DNA from: a virus
DNA: 62,295 nucleotides
IMG/VR virus record: IMGVR_UViG_3300034093_000922
Location: 1 to 62,295 of that record
Direction: 5' to 3' (one strand)
The notes beneath the pieces are model-generated. The model saw only the letters and a list, made by a program, of their open reading frames with translations, ran no database searches and was not told the DNA's origin. Position 1 is the first letter of the stretch. Every line of letters begins with the position of its first letter. The translations under genes were made by a program, and so were the position numbers. This document shows positions 54,609-61,847 of the stretch, piece by piece.

Positions 54609-54900
54609 TTTCCCTCTCCCATTTCTCCGCTTTACCCAATAAAAAGATAGCATTAATAATCTTCATTGTTATAGCACTAGGACTTTTATCTGTCGGGTCC
54701 ATAAGAAAATCTAGTGCTTCTCTAGTTTGTTTTCGAAATGTTTTACCTTGCTGTTCTAGCAAGAAGATATAGTACGCTGCTGTTGCTGGAATAAAATCCA
54801 CCATTGAACAATTCATCTTATCAGCTCTAGGTTTAATCTCATTGAGTATAAACTTGGCATATTTGCTATTAGTTCCTGCGTCAATCAAAACGTCAATCAT
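54598..54900 (-). CDS. Hypothetical helical protein
   Basis: 100 residues, helical (SKYAKFILNEIKPRADKMNC; FIPATAAYYIFLLEQQGKTF; SAITMKIINAIFLLGKAEKW). No motif recognised. Overlaps the neighbouring genes by 8-11 bases, typical of the region. Confidence 0.6.
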   Translation of the reverse strand: MIDVLIDAGTNSKYAKFILNEIKPRADKMNCSMVDFIPATAAYYIFLLEQQGKTFRKQTREALDFLMDPTDKSPSAITMKIINAIFLLGKAEKWERENGI

Positions 54901-55318
54901 TGATCACTTCCACAAATTGTCCGTCTTTGACCTTCATAGTCTTGACAGGAACATGTACGTCACCTACAAGCTTAGTATAAGCACGACCACCATCAATCGC
55001 ACAAGCTCCTACAGTTCTATAGTCCCAACGATGCTGCGAGTATTCCCACCCAGCAACGCCTTCAATCATGCTAAAGTCAAGAGCCTCAATACCATCAACA
55101 TTAGTAATCATTACTTGACGTTGCAGATTCTCGTAAATGCCGAAGTAGCGATTGCCGAACTCAGGGTGTGGTGTTGAACGATAGAAGATGTCTGCTGCAT
55201 ATGAAGCCTGCTTATTAGGTGCAGAAGTACAAACATACGTTACAGGAACACCATCCTTTTCAGAATAGAATTCTGCAATTGCTTTGATATCAAGTAATGG
55301 ATGGTGTGCAATGTTCAT
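54893..55318 (-). CDS. Hypothetical protein
   Basis: 141 residues, alpha/beta (IKAIAEFYSEKDGVPVTYVC; RYFGIYENLQRQVMITNVDG; VAGWEYSQHRWDYRTV). It ends in a small beta domain (VHVPVKTMKVKDGQFVEV). No known family. ATGA overlaps with the micropeptide gene upstream. Confidence 0.6.
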   Translation of the reverse strand: MNIAHHPLLDIKAIAEFYSEKDGVPVTYVCTSAPNKQASYAADIFYRSTPHPEFGNRYFGIYENLQRQVMITNVDGIEALDFSMIEGVAGWEYSQHRWDYRTVGACAIDGGRAYTKLVGDVHVPVKTMKVKDGQFVEVIND

Positions 55319-55380
55319 CGTTTCCTCGCTGGGCAGTCGCGCCCTTCATTACAGTTGTGGTTACACGGAGGGCAGGTCAT
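55315..55380 (-). CDS. 21-residue cysteine-rich micropeptide
   Basis: MTCPPCNHNC opens and DCPARKR closes it, with CPPC, C and C in 21 residues. Both ends are ATGA overlaps: its ATG (55380) lies in the upstream stop and its stop in the next start. Cys spacing suggests one metal-binding knuckle. Similar CPPC...C...GRDCPARK peptides appear in phage early regions, to my recollection, usually unannotated. Confidence 0.65.
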   Translation of the reverse strand: MTCPPCNHNCNEGRDCPARKR

Positions 55381-55595
55381 CGTTTCCTCAACTTTTCATA
55401 GATTTCATAACCAGTAGTTCCAGGCAGAGACATTTGAAACCTATCAAGGATAGTTGTAATCTCTTCATAGGTCAACTCTTCAGAAGGCGACCAATCCTTT
55501 TCAGGACCAACAAACCATCCACGACTGGATAGTTCATCAGCAAGATCCTGATCGCTAAACTCGTCTAGATATATTTCTACTGTCATCTGAGCCAT
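55377..55595 (-). CDS. Hypothetical protein
   Basis: 72 residues: MTVEIYLDEFSDQDLADELS, then a C-terminal helical part (PSEELTYEEITTILDRFQMS; GYEIYEKLRKR). The DEFSDxDLADELxxRG pattern is common in small phage proteins. Preceded by a candidate promoter at 55619-55647. Confidence 0.65.
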   Translation of the reverse strand: MAQMTVEIYLDEFSDQDLADELSSRGWFVGPEKDWSPSEELTYEEITTILDRFQMSLPGTTGYEIYEKLRKR

Positions 55596-55618
55596 TATAT
55601 TCTTCCTTTGTTTTTTAT

Positions 55619-55647
55619 AAAATAACAGGTATACAGCTAACTAGCAA
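55619..55647 (-). promoter_or_regulatory. Candidate promoter
   Basis: Minus strand TTGCTA (55647-55642), 17 bases, TATTTT (55624-55619), just before ATG 55595. Confidence 0.4.
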
Positions 55648-55664
55648 GTAGTAACTATAATAAT

Positions 55665-55832
55665 CTAGTTACTAATAAGTATTGTTTTTACTTCAGTTAC
55701 AGTCATGCCTAGCATACCGGCATACGTAAGTATGGTAAGATCAGGATATAGATCGTAGAAATTACGTATATCTTCATGAGTCCAGTTGTCGATATCTTGT
55801 ACATCAGGTTGAGTAGTTATACTATCACTCAT
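55665..55832 (-). CDS. Small protein with HTH-like end
   Basis: 55 residues (TTQPDVQDIDNWTHEDIRNF; LTILTYAGMLGMTVTEVKTI). The LTYAGMLGMTVTEVKTIL end reads like the second half of a helix-turn-helix. GGAG before ATG 55832, which overlaps the upstream stop (ATGA). No family recognised. Confidence 0.6.
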   Translation of the reverse strand: MSDSITTQPDVQDIDNWTHEDIRNFYDLYPDLTILTYAGMLGMTVTEVKTILISN

Positions 55833-56131
55833 TGTTTCTCCAGTTCAGCTAACACAAAACTGCGCTTCCAAGCAGGGTAAGAATCGCCTTCAACGTACCC
55901 ACCATCGTGACCATCTGCAAAACCTTCATGGAATGCTTGTTCCACAAGTTCCGTAACCTTGTCCCGCCTAGCTTCTGCTCTACACTGCTTGATATAGCAG
56001 TCAGCTGCTTCGTTACAGGCTTCTGCATAGTCACGTTCCAACTGCGTAATGCGTTCAGCCATGCAATATTTACGCATTACGCAACCGTAGTGTTGGCAGT
56101 CACATTCAGCCATTACTTGATGAATATTCAT
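55829..56131 (-). CDS. Cys-rich coiled-coil protein
   Basis: 100 residues. A Cys cluster opens it (AECDCQHYGCVMRKYCMAER), then a helix (QLERDYAEACNEAADCYIKQ) and a C-terminal GHDGGYVEGDSYPAW with VLAELEKQ, the ending shared with the gene at 49875. A zinc-binding N-terminus is likely. ATGA overlap with both neighbours. Confidence 0.6.
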   Translation of the reverse strand: MNIHQVMAECDCQHYGCVMRKYCMAERITQLERDYAEACNEAADCYIKQCRAEARRDKVTELVEQAFHEGFADGHDGGYVEGDSYPAWKRSFVLAELEKQ

Positions 56132-56412
56132 TCTTGTAACTCATCTACTTTAGCAGGGCGATGATAGAACTCTTTCCAAACAGGAATAGCATGATTTACA
56201 GGAGCTATGTCCATAGTTCCCTTCTCATCAGCGGGCCAGTGCAGCAACCACTCAGCTTCCGCAGCTTCAATGGTATCAAAAAACATAGTGTTTAGATAAC
56301 TAGACCAGTATGCTGCATTCCTATTTTCTGTACGCATTAGATATACATGATAAGGTACACACCCCTCATTAAGGTTAGTGGTAGACATACTACGTATTAC
56401 GTATTTAGTCAT
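56128..56412 (-). CDS. Hypothetical protein
   Basis: 94 residues from ATG 56412 after GAGGAG; the frame to 56439 is not used. TKYVIRSMSTTNLNEGCVPY resembles the start of the 48861 gene, and FFDTIEAAEAEWLLHWPADE is a recurring phage pattern. Function unknown. Confidence 0.6.
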   Translation of the reverse strand: MTKYVIRSMSTTNLNEGCVPYHVYLMRTENRNAAYWSSYLNTMFFDTIEAAEAEWLLHWPADEKGTMDIAPVNHAIPVWKEFYHRPAKVDELQE

Positions 56413-56605
56413 CAAAGCACTCCTCATTAAACATATCATCTATAATCGCAGCTAGATCATCAAAACTTTGGTAAGTAGTCTCGCCTTTTCTTGCTCTATA
56501 ACCATCAGCAAAGTCAAAACTGAATACCCAGCCTTTATATAGTATCATACCACCGGCAGTCTCAATTTGATTACCGATATAAGCTATCAGCTCACGCTTA
56601 TTCAT
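56405..56605 (-). CDS. Hypothetical protein
   Basis: 66 residues from ATG 56605 (alternatively 56614): MNKRELIAYIGNQIETAGGM, then WVFSFDFADGYRARKGE and a helical acidic end (FDDLAAIIDDMFNEECFDD). The start overlaps the stop of the preceding gene by 8 bases. No family recognised. Confidence 0.55.
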   Translation of the reverse strand: MNKRELIAYIGNQIETAGGMILYKGWVFSFDFADGYRARKGETTYQSFDDLAAIIDDMFNEECFDD

Positions 56606-56846
56606 CCGAAGCATCGTTATAATGTGCAGCAAGCTCACGATAGTCAATCTCGCCCAAAGCACTATTAAGTAGATCGATAATTAAATTTTCATGGTCACTA
56701 CCCCATGTTACTTGCTCTACCATCTCAACTACTAAAGCTTTGATATACTCAGGCGTAATATTAACCAACGACTCGTAGTCTAGAGCAAGGGTATCACCCA
56801 GCCACAAATTTACTAGCCAAGTTTCTTTATTTTTCCAACCGTTCAT
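56598..56846 (-). CDS. DUF7249-like small phage protein
   Basis: 82 residues starting MNGWKNKETWLVNLWLGDTL, a highly recognisable start found in small proteins of very diverse phages. The rest is acidic helical (ALVVEMVEQVTWGSDHENLI; YRELAAHYND). Function unknown. One base follows before the start of the upstream gene's stop. Confidence 0.7.
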   Translation of the reverse strand: MNGWKNKETWLVNLWLGDTLALDYESLVNITPEYIKALVVEMVEQVTWGSDHENLIIDLLNSALGEIDYRELAAHYNDASDE

Positions 56847-56847
56847 A

Positions 56848-57192
56848 TTAATTCTCCTTCATGTCAGCCAGCACAGTGCGGGCTTCCTCAATCGTCATAA
56901 GCTCTCGTGATTCAAACCACTCACCCCTACGAAATGAGTCTTCCTCACCATATTCAATACTGCGCCCACTCTCTAGTACAAGTTCGTCGAGCCTCATTAA
57001 GCAGAATTTCAGATGCTCCAGTGCCTTTTGCGAGTTGGCTTCTGCGGTTTCAGCACGATCATGTAGAGCTTCTATCAAAATATGCGCATCCTCCATCAGT
57101 TGTGAGTGGCGCATGTTGGCGGAACCCACTCTCGCTGTCATCATCAAATCGTCTGAGATTCTTGTCACAGTCTCTGTGCTTGTATCGATCAT
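56848..57192 (-). CDS. Early-type coiled-coil protein
   Basis: 114 residues: HILIEALHDRAETAEANSQK, LEHLKFCLMRLDELVLESGR and a C-terminal TIEEARTVLADMKEN. The layout parallels the genes at 49174-50294. No motif points to a function. Slightly higher GC than its neighbours. Confidence 0.6.
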   Translation of the reverse strand: MIDTSTETVTRISDDLMMTARVGSANMRHSQLMEDAHILIEALHDRAETAEANSQKALEHLKFCLMRLDELVLESGRSIEYGEEDSFRRGEWFESRELMTIEEARTVLADMKEN

Positions 57193-57240
57193 TTCTTTTC
57201 TCCGATTAGGTTTTCAATGTGTGTGTATTGTGAGGTGAAC

Positions 57241-57567
57241 TCATTGTACATACTTGCTTAAATCAGCTCCTGAAGCAGCCATACAAGCTGTGTTAGTTTC
57301 AGTGTATAGCTGTACCATAGTCCAAGTACCAGTAGCTTGATTAGTGTAAAACAGAAGTTTATAATAAGCTAACCCTAATTCTTCTCCGTTAGCCCACTCT
57401 TGCGTACCAGTACCCATCATTGTAGGTATCTCTCCATATCCTTCAATAGTTTTATGCATAGTTTGATAATCTTCACAATATATAGGATTTACATAAAGAT
57501 AAGTAGTTTCTGAGTAAGCTGAGGTAGCAACTAAGCTGATAGCTGCAGCACGTATAATTGTATTCAT
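57241..57567 (-). CDS. Secreted/periplasmic protein
   Basis: 108 residues with a signal peptide (MNTIIRAAAISLVATSAYS, cleavage before ETT). The mature part has Cys in NPIYCEDYQTMH and NTACMAASG, able to form one disulfide, and aromatic beta strands (YYKLLFYTNQATGTWTMVQL). An exported phage protein could block receptors or interfere with competing phages; no family recognised. Divergent from the rightward gene at 57672. Confidence 0.65.
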   Translation of the reverse strand: MNTIIRAAAISLVATSAYSETTYLYVNPIYCEDYQTMHKTIEGYGEIPTMMGTGTQEWANGEELGLAYYKLLFYTNQATGTWTMVQLYTETNTACMAASGADLSKYVQ

Positions 57568-57588
57568 TGCATACCTTTCTAAAGTAGC

Positions 57589-57617
57589 TTGTGTAATTTT
57601 ATTAATTAAGTTATAAT
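57589..57617 (+). promoter_or_regulatory. Promoter of the isolated rightward gene
   Basis: TTGTGT, 17 bases, TATAAT (perfect -10), 55 bases before ATG 57672. Confidence 0.65.
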
Positions 57618-57671
57618 AACATAACTACAACAAAGTAACCACTATGAAGTGAATAAAGAATGGAGCAATGC

Positions 57672-58271
57672 ATGACTGAAGAAGAAGTATGGATGTGTAT
57701 TGACCCACAAGATATGTGGGTTTTAGATAAACTTATTGTAGCTAGAATGTCTGGACATATTGCCGGTCCTATAGGAGTAGATGTAACTAATCCTGGCTGG
57801 TATATAGTACGTCCTGCGGTAAATGCTTTAGGATTAGGAATTGGTGCAGAACGTCACTGGTTAACTGGTAATACAGACACACTAGCTCCAGGACACTTTT
57901 GGTGTGAATGGTTTGATGGTAGACACTTAAGTATAGACTATCACTGGGGTGTACAAACACTTGCAGTTGAAGGGTTTAAGCCTGATACAACATTTACTCG
58001 TTGGACTGATTGGAGACGAGTAGACGACGTAGTACCACTACCAGCAATGCTAACTAAGATAGCAGATAAGTATGAATGGATAAATTGTGAATATATAGGT
58101 GGAAAACTAATAGAAGTTCATCTTCGAAATAACCAAGACTTCGCAGGAAATGTGTATCACTTTATACCAGTATGGGACGGCGATCCCACCGTCCCACCTG
58201 AAGGTTATGAGTACCTAGACTACCCTGATATTCATGGGCGTATAGGAGCGTTTATTCTTCGTCAAGACTAA
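57672..58271 (+). CDS. Isolated rightward gene, conserved phage protein
   Basis: 199 residues from ATG 57672, 6 bases after GGAG (ATG 57660 lies before that site). Blocks: DMWVLDKLIVARMSGHIAGP, GWYIVRPAVNALGLGIGAER, LAPGHFWCEWFDGRHLSIDY and EYIGGKLIEVHLRNNQDFAG. The last block resembles the metal-binding strand of ATP-grasp enzymes, but the full fold is not evident. The only rightward gene in 15 kb, with its own promoter; its end overlaps the convergent gene by 20 bases. Confidence 0.7.
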   Translation: MTEEEVWMCIDPQDMWVLDKLIVARMSGHIAGPIGVDVTNPGWYIVRPAVNALGLGIGAERHWLTGNTDTLAPGHFWCEWFDGRHLSIDYHWGVQTLAVEGFKPDTTFTRWTDWRRVDDVVPLPAMLTKIADKYEWINCEYIGGKLIEVHLRNNQDFAGNVYHFIPVWDGDPTVPPEGYEYLDYPDIHGRIGAFILRQD

Positions 58272-58533
58272 GTGACTCAATATCGTACATATCTTCAAAG
58301 TCAAACGTAGAAATCTGTTCAGCAATTGTTTCACAAATATGCTCAGGGTCATAAGGAATGCCTTCACGAACAATAGGGCTAAACATTCCAATAGGGATCA
58401 TACGGCGTCCAGGACCAGGAGTAAAAAAAGTAAATATATTCTTATTACCATCATAAGCATAACCTATATTTTGTTTAAAAATAGGATCACCAATAATGTT
58501 TTCTAGACTTTGAGCGTTTGTAGGTTCGGTCAT
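58252..58533 (-). CDS. Hypothetical protein
   Basis: 93 residues (EPTNAQSLENIIGDPIFKQN; GRRMIPIGMFSPIVREGIPY), acidic C-terminus (DFEDMYDIESLSLDEE). AAAGGAGACTACATG gives a good start. Its 3' end overlaps the convergent gene by 20 bases, so antisense effects between the two are possible. Confidence 0.6.
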   Translation of the reverse strand: MTEPTNAQSLENIIGDPIFKQNIGYAYDGNKNIFTFFTPGPGRRMIPIGMFSPIVREGIPYDPEHICETIAEQISTFDFEDMYDIESLSLDEE

Positions 58534-58578
58534 GTAGTCTCCTTTATACTTCTTCGTGGTTATTCCGACGAGTAGGTT

Positions 58579-58785
58579 TTAGCCTGTTTGTAGTAATTGT
58601 TTAATTAGCGGCTCGTCATACCATACATCATCAATAGCAGCCTCAATAGCTTGTTGAGGGTCAAGACCCTCAGCCCAATAGCTATACCAAGAAGCGTCTG
58701 GTAGAGAACCAGAGGTTAGCCCGATATTATTATGTAGAATTGTATCGCGGCGACGTTTCCAGATAGCAAAATCCATAGTATTCAT
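58579..58785 (-). CDS. Small phage protein (DUF5419-like)
   Basis: 68 residues: DFAIWKRRRDTILHNNIGLT, then SWYSYWAEGLDPQQAIEAAI. The WYxYWAEGLxPxxAIExAxxD block is seen in many small phage proteins. AAGGAGC precedes the ATG. Function unknown. Confidence 0.6.
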   Translation of the reverse strand: MNTMDFAIWKRRRDTILHNNIGLTSGSLPDASWYSYWAEGLDPQQAIEAAIDDVWYDEPLIKQLLQTG

Positions 58786-58795
58786 TAGCAGCTCC

Positions 58796-58960
58796 TTAAT
58801 GATTGTTAAGAGTTGTATCGATATCTCGGATATCGGTAATGCTAGTTAAGACGCGCCCATCATAAGTAACTTCTAGAATCATATTTTCAAATACGTCTTG
58901 TGGGTCATCGTCATCGTTAATATACACACGGACTTCTAAGTTAATAACTTTACTCTTCAT
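58796..58960 (-). CDS. Small beta-rich protein
   Basis: 54 residues (MKSKVINLEVRVYINDDDDP; ILEVTYDGRVLTSITDIRDI). The leader GAGGATATACA before ATG 58960 is identical to that of the structural gene at 33368. No family recognised. Confidence 0.6.
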   Translation of the reverse strand: MKSKVINLEVRVYINDDDDPQDVFENMILEVTYDGRVLTSITDIRDIDTTLNNH

Positions 58961-59030
58961 TGTATATCCTCGCTCATACTATTGCTATACCTTATAATAA
59001 CATGAAAAAACTAACATAGCAATAGCAATG

Positions 59031-59264
59031 TTAGTTAGCGTAGTACTCACCTGGGTTATCCGGCCAATGTTCTGCAAACACTTCTATGTGTAAAGAACCA
59101 TCTTCTGGTATAAGTTCTGCAGGATATCCTTCGCTAATTAGCCAACGCTTTAAATCAAAGTCTTTACCTAGTGTATGATATTCTTCATGCACAGGTTTAG
59201 GAAACCCATACTTATGCCCATTACGCGGCAATATCATCATTGCTGACACAGTTAATCCTTTCAT
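59031..59264 (-). CDS. Hypothetical protein
   Basis: 77 residues if the ATG at 59264 is used; a GTG at 59249 (6 bases after AAGGA) or the ATGs at 59240/59237 are alternatives. FPKPVHEEYHTLGKDFDLKR and HIEVFAEHWPDNPGEYYA are conserved-looking. Overlaps the preceding gene by 44 bases at the longest start. Confidence 0.55.
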   Translation of the reverse strand: MKGLTVSAMMILPRNGHKYGFPKPVHEEYHTLGKDFDLKRWLISEGYPAELIPEDGSLHIEVFAEHWPDNPGEYYAN

Positions 59265-59805
59265 GTTGCGGATGAAATACTACTTGTATACCTGCAGAAG
59301 AGTATCTCTGACCAGCTACTTCCATAGATTGTGTAGTTTTTAGTAGTCGTTTATTCTCTTCTGGAGTAACTATGGTAGCATAACCATATTTATACATCCA
59401 ATCTACTAGTTGATTAAAGGACCATTGCTCATACATCAACCCCGTCTTAGGTATTAACAGAGGATGTTCATGTTCTACAGTCCAAAAGCGCTTACCATTA
59501 TCAGAACGTACATCACAGATTTGTCGGTGAGTAGGAGGTTTGCCAGCACGAGTAACGGTAAGTAGCTTACTAGCTAGCCAGTATTTGTCCATAGCCTCAT
59601 TAGTCCAACGTAAACACCACTGAATCATAGACTGAGTATTGTTATTGATATTAGTATTTTCACAAGAGATAATATCAGAGGCTCCACGCAAGCAAGCATC
59701 AAGTATGCTTCTACGATACTTATGAATTAGAGAGCTGTTACCAATTTCATAAGCAAGACGTAGATATTCATGAACTTGCTGGTTCCACTCAGACACTTCT
59801 TGCAT
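59221..59805 (-). CDS. Hypothetical protein
   Basis: 194 residues. N-terminal helices (QVHEYLRLAYEIGNSSLIHK), a central region with KPPTHRQICDVRSDNGKRFW and TVEHEHPLLIPKTGLMYEQW, and a helix (NQLVDWMYKYGYATIVTPEE). The TVEHEHPL stretch could bind metal. I do not recognise the family. It lies 10 bases after the oxygenase-like gene. Confidence 0.6.
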   Translation of the reverse strand: MQEVSEWNQQVHEYLRLAYEIGNSSLIHKYRRSILDACLRGASDIISCENTNINNNTQSMIQWCLRWTNEAMDKYWLASKLLTVTRAGKPPTHRQICDVRSDNGKRFWTVEHEHPLLIPKTGLMYEQWSFNQLVDWMYKYGYATIVTPEENKRLLKTTQSMEVAGQRYSSAGIQVVFHPQHERINCVSNDDIAA

Positions 59806-59815
59806 GCTATGTTCC

Positions 59816-60490
59816 TTAAATCTCGCTCTGTTTATTACTTAATCTAGTTTTTAAGTAGTGTTTTGACCAATCTCCATCACTAGCTGGAGTATATATTAGC
59901 CACAGTATTCGTCTATCTTGAGTATAAGCTGTAAGAGGTATCTGATGTAAGTGGTGCCCAGTCATTTCAAACATTTGACCAGCTACTCCACCTACTGAAT
60001 GCCATACTTGTACCTCAGGTAAAATAGATTCAGATAGACTGCCATGATTAGGAAGCATGAAGGAACTAGCTGGAACCCAGCTAGTTAGTACTCGAACAGC
60101 ATTCCCAGGAGTACAATCAGTTAAAAATATACCATATACTGCATAGCGTTTAGGCCCTGCCTCAGCTGCATAGAATATATCTTGATGTATGCTAGAAACC
60201 TGCTTACTTCCAGATGATTCTTGTACTAATCTAGAAGCAAAGAATATAGCTTTTTCTTTGAACATAGCTTCTGCATAGTTACTTACTTTACTAATTAGCC
60301 AAGCATAGTCTATTAGTAAGTGTGTACCATATATACGTCTAGGGATTCCAAGTTCATTATAAGACCAGCAACCAGGTAGTCTTTTGGAGTAGTAACTACT
60401 TTGTGCTAACAGTTCATCATACTGCGTATTTAGCAACGCTACTTCTTCAGTACTTAGCAAGTTATAAATAGGTAGCTTAAACTTATCCAT
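59816..60490 (-). CDS. Possible 2-oxoglutarate/Fe(II) oxygenase-like protein
   Basis: 224 residues. SIHQDIFYAAEAG (residues 100-112) offers HxD, GHHLHQIPLTAYTQDRRILW (residues 175-194) a distal His and an Arg, the iron and 2-oxoglutarate ligands of a cupin-type dioxygenase; the strands between (YAVYGIFLTDCTPGNAVRVL) fit a jellyroll. Many phage members act on nucleotides or proteins. The motif spacing is plausible but not proven. Confidence 0.45.
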   Translation of the reverse strand: MDKFKLPIYNLLSTEEVALLNTQYDELLAQSSYYSKRLPGCWSYNELGIPRRIYGTHLLIDYAWLISKVSNYAEAMFKEKAIFFASRLVQESSGSKQVSSIHQDIFYAAEAGPKRYAVYGIFLTDCTPGNAVRVLTSWVPASSFMLPNHGSLSESILPEVQVWHSVGGVAGQMFEMTGHHLHQIPLTAYTQDRRILWLIYTPASDGDWSKHYLKTRLSNKQSEI

Positions 60491-60654
60491 TAGCTAACTT
60501 TGCGCATGTTAAGTAGTAACTGTTCTTCAGTTATGGAAATTCCCCGTAGTTTACGCATCCACATAGCTTTAGTAACCTTAGATAGCTGGGGATTATTATC
60601 TAGTAATTTAGTGATTGATAAACATCGTTTAAGTTGTAGACTATAATCTATCAT
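60490..60654 (-). CDS. Small basic protein
   Basis: 54 residues (SLQLKRCLSITKLLDNNPQL; VTKAMWMRKLRGISITEEQL). AAGGAGTGACT before ATG 60654 is a strong site. The stop overlaps the next start (TAATG). The basic helical pattern could bind nucleic acid. No family recognised. Confidence 0.6.
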   Translation of the reverse strand: MIDYSLQLKRCLSITKLLDNNPQLSKVTKAMWMRKLRGISITEEQLLLNMRKVS

Positions 60655-60656
60655 AG

Positions 60657-60845
60657 TCACTCCTTATTATTAAAATTGTGTATAGTGCCTTTAATAACGT
60701 ATTTAGCATGTCCAGATGCTACACTCACTTCACAGGTAACAGAAGTTACTCCTACCAGTTGAGTACCGTTGCTAAAGAAGACTCTAGTATCATCGGCATT
60801 CATAAACTTGATTTCTTTTACTGTAACTTTTTCTACTTCAGACAT
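60657..60845 (-). CDS. Hypothetical protein
   Basis: 62 residues (SEVEKVTVKEIKFMNADDTR; QLVGVTSVTCEVSVASGHAK), beta-rich. Overlaps the upstream gene by 8 bases. No family recognised. Confidence 0.6.
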   Translation of the reverse strand: MSEVEKVTVKEIKFMNADDTRVFFSNGTQLVGVTSVTCEVSVASGHAKYVIKGTIHNFNNKE

Positions 60846-61074
60846 TTTTAGTAACCTCTATAAAGTAAGCGCCTTCAGGCTGGTTCATCGCTTGTTGTAA
60901 TTCTTCAAACATTTTAGGAGTTAGGTTAATCAACTCATACTTAGCTCGTCTAGGATTCCACTGTCTAATGTATACCACATCATCATTGATGATTACAGTA
61001 GTATCTTCTAGTTTAGCAGTATCATCTACAATGGTAACTACAAACTCATCATACTCAAATTCTACTGTAAACAT
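60838..61074 (-). CDS. Hypothetical protein
   Basis: 78 residues (FTVEFEYDEFVVTIVDDTAK; VVYIRQWNPRRAKYELINLT). An acidic beta half and a helical end. Similar in flavour to the gene at 58796 but not clearly homologous. Confidence 0.6.
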   Translation of the reverse strand: MFTVEFEYDEFVVTIVDDTAKLEDTTVIINDDVVYIRQWNPRRAKYELINLTPKMFEELQQAMNQPEGAYFIEVTKNV

Positions 61075-61076
61075 TA

Positions 61077-61286
61077 TTAGGAATTACGAATATCTTCACG
61101 ATAGTCATCAATTGCAGATAGAATATCTGACAGAGCGTAAATAGCTTCTTCGTAGCTTACACACTCATCAATAACTTCCGTAATGTCTTCATCAGTCCAA
61201 GACTCTACTAGAATATCCCAGCCATCTTCCTCATAGTGGGCACTAGCATGTTCACGAATTCTTTCAATCCAATTACTGCGACTCAT
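61077..61286 (-). CDS. Small acidic phage protein
   Basis: 69 residues (SNWIERIREHASAHYEEDGW; YEEAIYALSDILSAIDDYRE). The WIERIREHASxxYEEDGWDxLVE pattern is widespread in small phage proteins. AAGGAGAAGTGAT before the ATG. Role unknown. Confidence 0.65.
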   Translation of the reverse strand: MSRSNWIERIREHASAHYEEDGWDILVESWTDEDITEVIDECVSYEEAIYALSDILSAIDDYREDIRNS

Positions 61287-61322
61287 ATCACTTCTCCTTG
61301 TTATCTAAATAATTAATGTGCA

Positions 61323-61505
61323 TTATGCTGCTTGTACTACTTCTGTATTATCCCAAATATTAGCTACTTCTATAGCTGCTGCCTCGCTAACAAATTTCAT
61401 TTGTTCGGTTGTTGCAGTAATAACATTAGTGCTAGTAGCGTCAGAAGCAGTGCTAGTTACGATCTGTTGTACAATATTTCCATCACGTTTAATTAACCAA
61501 TGCAT
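61323..61505 (-). CDS. Small hypothetical protein
   Basis: 60 residues from ATG 61505 after AAAGGATATATC; the frame open to 61562 is not used. HWLIKRDGNIVQQIVTSTAS and a helical Ala-rich end (FVSEAAAIEVANIWDN). First gene after the non-coding stretch with a candidate promoter. Confidence 0.6.
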   Translation of the reverse strand: MHWLIKRDGNIVQQIVTSTASDATSTNVITATTEQMKFVSEAAAIEVANIWDNTEVVQAA

Positions 61506-61579
61506 GATATATCCTTTATTCATGGTATACTTAATATTAACAAAAAAACTACCAGCCAGCAAACTAGTAGTTTAAACAT

Positions 61580-61608
61580 AGTATATAATACGACATAATT
61601 TTTGAACA
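61580..61608 (-). promoter_or_regulatory. Candidate promoter of the leftward unit
   Basis: Minus strand TGTTCA (61608-61603), 17 bases, TATACT (61585-61580). Good -10, poor -35. Confidence 0.3.
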
Positions 61609-61695
61609 GAGTTTCCCACCGGACATACAGCGAAACTACGTTTCAGGATCTATCGGCTAACAACGATAAGCAACTCTGTTGCCCTACGGCTTTTT
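61605..61695. ncRNA. Candidate structured RNA (three-way junction)
   Basis: AACAGAGTT (61605-61613) pairs with AACTCTGTT (61672-61680), enclosing GAAAC-TAC-GTTTC (61632-61644) and TATCG/CGATA (61651-61668). On the plus strand GCCCTACGGC and a TTTTT run follow, like a weak terminator. The space 61563-61847 otherwise holds no gene. Confidence 0.4.
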
Positions 61696-61847
61696 CTCTA
61701 TTGTGTGATTATCGAGTGTATTGAATGATTCATCTGTTGGATATTTGAACAAGCTGTTGACGAGCTGTGTTCAGATTATTAACTATTCGTTTTGTTGTTC
61801 CTTAGAAATATTAGCACGGTTTTACCCAGATAGCAACCCGTCATTTT

